Shown here one piece after another: positions 5,466-6,106 of a stretch of 6,106 nt of DNA. The position numbers and the translations under genes are program-made. The notes under the pieces were generated by a model. The model saw only the letters and a list, made by a program, of their open reading frames with translations, searched no databases and was not told where the DNA came from. How positions within the stretch are numbered: position 1 is the stretch's first letter; each line of letters begins with the position of its first letter. This DNA is from an uncultured Odoribacter sp. (GTDB taxonomy: Bacteria; Bacteroidota; Bacteroidia; Bacteroidales; Marinifilaceae), in the NCBI GenBank assembly GCA_905204385.1, contig CAJKZL010000208.1:1-6106 (forward strand), written 5' to 3'.

Positions 5466-6029
5466 ATGTATCATAAATTACTGTTATTGCTTTCAGGGCT
5501 TTTGATTAGCTTGGCGGTAGAAGCGCATTCGGGTAAGCCTCGTACTTATGTTATCATCGATACCGATTGTGCCGCGGATGATTTACGGGCTATTTGCATG
5601 TTGCTGGGCGACCATGATGTCGAGGTGATGGCTGTGACTACTTCTACAGGCGCTTTGACTCCAGAAGCGGGCAGACGGAAGGTGGAAGCTTTGCTTCAGG
5701 AATTTCATCACCAGGGGATTCCTGTCGCCGCAGGGCGGGAGGTTGTTGTTAAAGAACCCCGGTGGAGAAAAGTTGCTGCGGGTGTATCGTGGGGACCTTC
5801 CGTTGCTGGAAATCAGCCGGGATCGACTGCCGAATCGCTTATCGTCGAGTCCGTCAGAAATGAAAAAAGACCGGTTACCCTGGTTTGCCTGGGTGCTTTG
5901 ACCAATGTCAGTGATGTCCTGAAAGGAAATCCGGAGATCAAGAAACGCATCGCTAAAGTGGTGTGGTTCAATGGGGGATCAAAGCCCATGAGAGGAGCAA
6001 ATTATGAAATGGATATAAAGACACGTTAA
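5466..6029 (+). CDS. Exported nucleoside hydrolase-like protein, C-terminally truncated
   Basis: Family members (inosine-uridine preferring nucleoside hydrolases) cleave the N-glycosidic bond of nucleosides using a bound calcium ion. Residues 1-20 form a signal peptide (MYHKLLLLLSGLLISLAVEA), implying a periplasmic enzyme. The calcium-site motif is clear: DTDCAADD (Asp32, Asp34, Asp38, Asp39), with Thr146 in LGALTNV as the expected calcium-ligand threonine. The usual substrate-binding Asn of the GN motif near residue 62 appears to be Ala (STGALT). The frame stops at residue 187, just after WFNGG and NYEMD; relatives are generally over 300 residues and carry a catalytic His-Asp in the missing part. 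So it is probably broken, or cut by a rearrangement near 6013. The start lies 11 bases after the receptor stop, so the pair forms an operon. Confidence 0.8.
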   Translation: MYHKLLLLLSGLLISLAVEAHSGKPRTYVIIDTDCAADDLRAICMLLGDHDVEVMAVTTSTGALTPEAGRRKVEALLQEFHHQGIPVAAGREVVVKEPRWRKVAAGVSWGPSVAGNQPGSTAESLIVESVRNEKRPVTLVCLGALTNVSDVLKGNPEIKKRIAKVVWFNGGSKPMRGANYEMDIKTR

Positions 6030-6106
6030 GACCACGCTGAATAATTAACACAGGACAGTATCAAACATGATAAAAAACATATAAAATCAACTTCTAAAGG
6101 CAGTCC
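6030..6106. other. AT-rich tail with no recognised gene
   Basis: After the truncated hydrolase the sequence becomes clearly more AT-rich and none of the three forward frames continues the hydrolase family. A minus-strand frame is open from 6106 to a stop at 6026-6028, but its cysteine-rich translation is unlike any family I know. The stretch could be the edge of an inserted element or simply an intergenic region; too little is present to decide. Confidence 0.4.

Noticed and set aside
6026..6106. Minus-strand open frame as a transposase tail at the right edge
   Set aside because: Only 26 codons are visible, they are cysteine-rich, and I recognise no transposase family or terminal repeat.

Overview
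The window looks like chromosomal DNA from a Bacteroidetes bacterium, probably an intestinal-type Bacteroidales. The evidence is a signal peptide ending in Ala-Gln on a TonB-dependent receptor, A-rich rather than Shine-Dalgarno-type leaders before the starts, and one candidate promoter of the TTTG / TAnnTTTG type used by that phylum. No 16S or other marker gene is present, so the assignment is inference.

Right to left on the minus strand (2736 to 188) lies a tight urease structural operon, ureA-ureB-ureC. Each gene is full length for its family, but ureA and ureC each carry one in-frame stop codon: TAG at codon 64 of ureA and TAA at codon 374 of ureC. The family-specific sequence resumes in the same frame right after each stop. 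All nickel-binding and catalytic residues of ureC lie before its stop. ureB is intact and has unusual extensions at both ends. The nickel-insertion genes ureD/E/F/G are not in the window; they would be expected past the left edge.

Bases 1-176 hold two successive large inverted repeats. The first has 43-bp perfect arms and begins exactly at base 1. It could be a real extrusion-prone palindrome or terminator, or a sign that an assembly broke or folded back here.

Bases 2737-3567 (831 bp) form a long divergent intergenic region with no convincing gene. It is rich in short inverted repeats, including an interlocked (pseudoknot-type) pair, two hairpin-plus-T-run terminator-like structures, a 12-bp perfect palindrome, and a direct repeat that overlaps the receptor start codon.

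On the plus strand (3568-5454) is a complete 628-residue TonB-dependent outer-membrane receptor of the small BtuB/FepA/CirA type, without a SusD partner. Eleven bases later comes an exported nucleoside hydrolase-like protein (5466-6029) that is cut short at 187 residues, before the region that normally holds the catalytic His-Asp. The last 77 bases are AT-rich and carry no recognisable gene.

Taken together, the window joins urea hydrolysis to a probable uptake receptor and a nucleoside-cleaving enzyme. A nitrogen-salvage or nickel-supply theme is possible but unproven. Three of the five protein genes are interrupted or truncated, so decay of the locus, or sequence error, must be considered before any new biology. 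I did not find a clearly new system.
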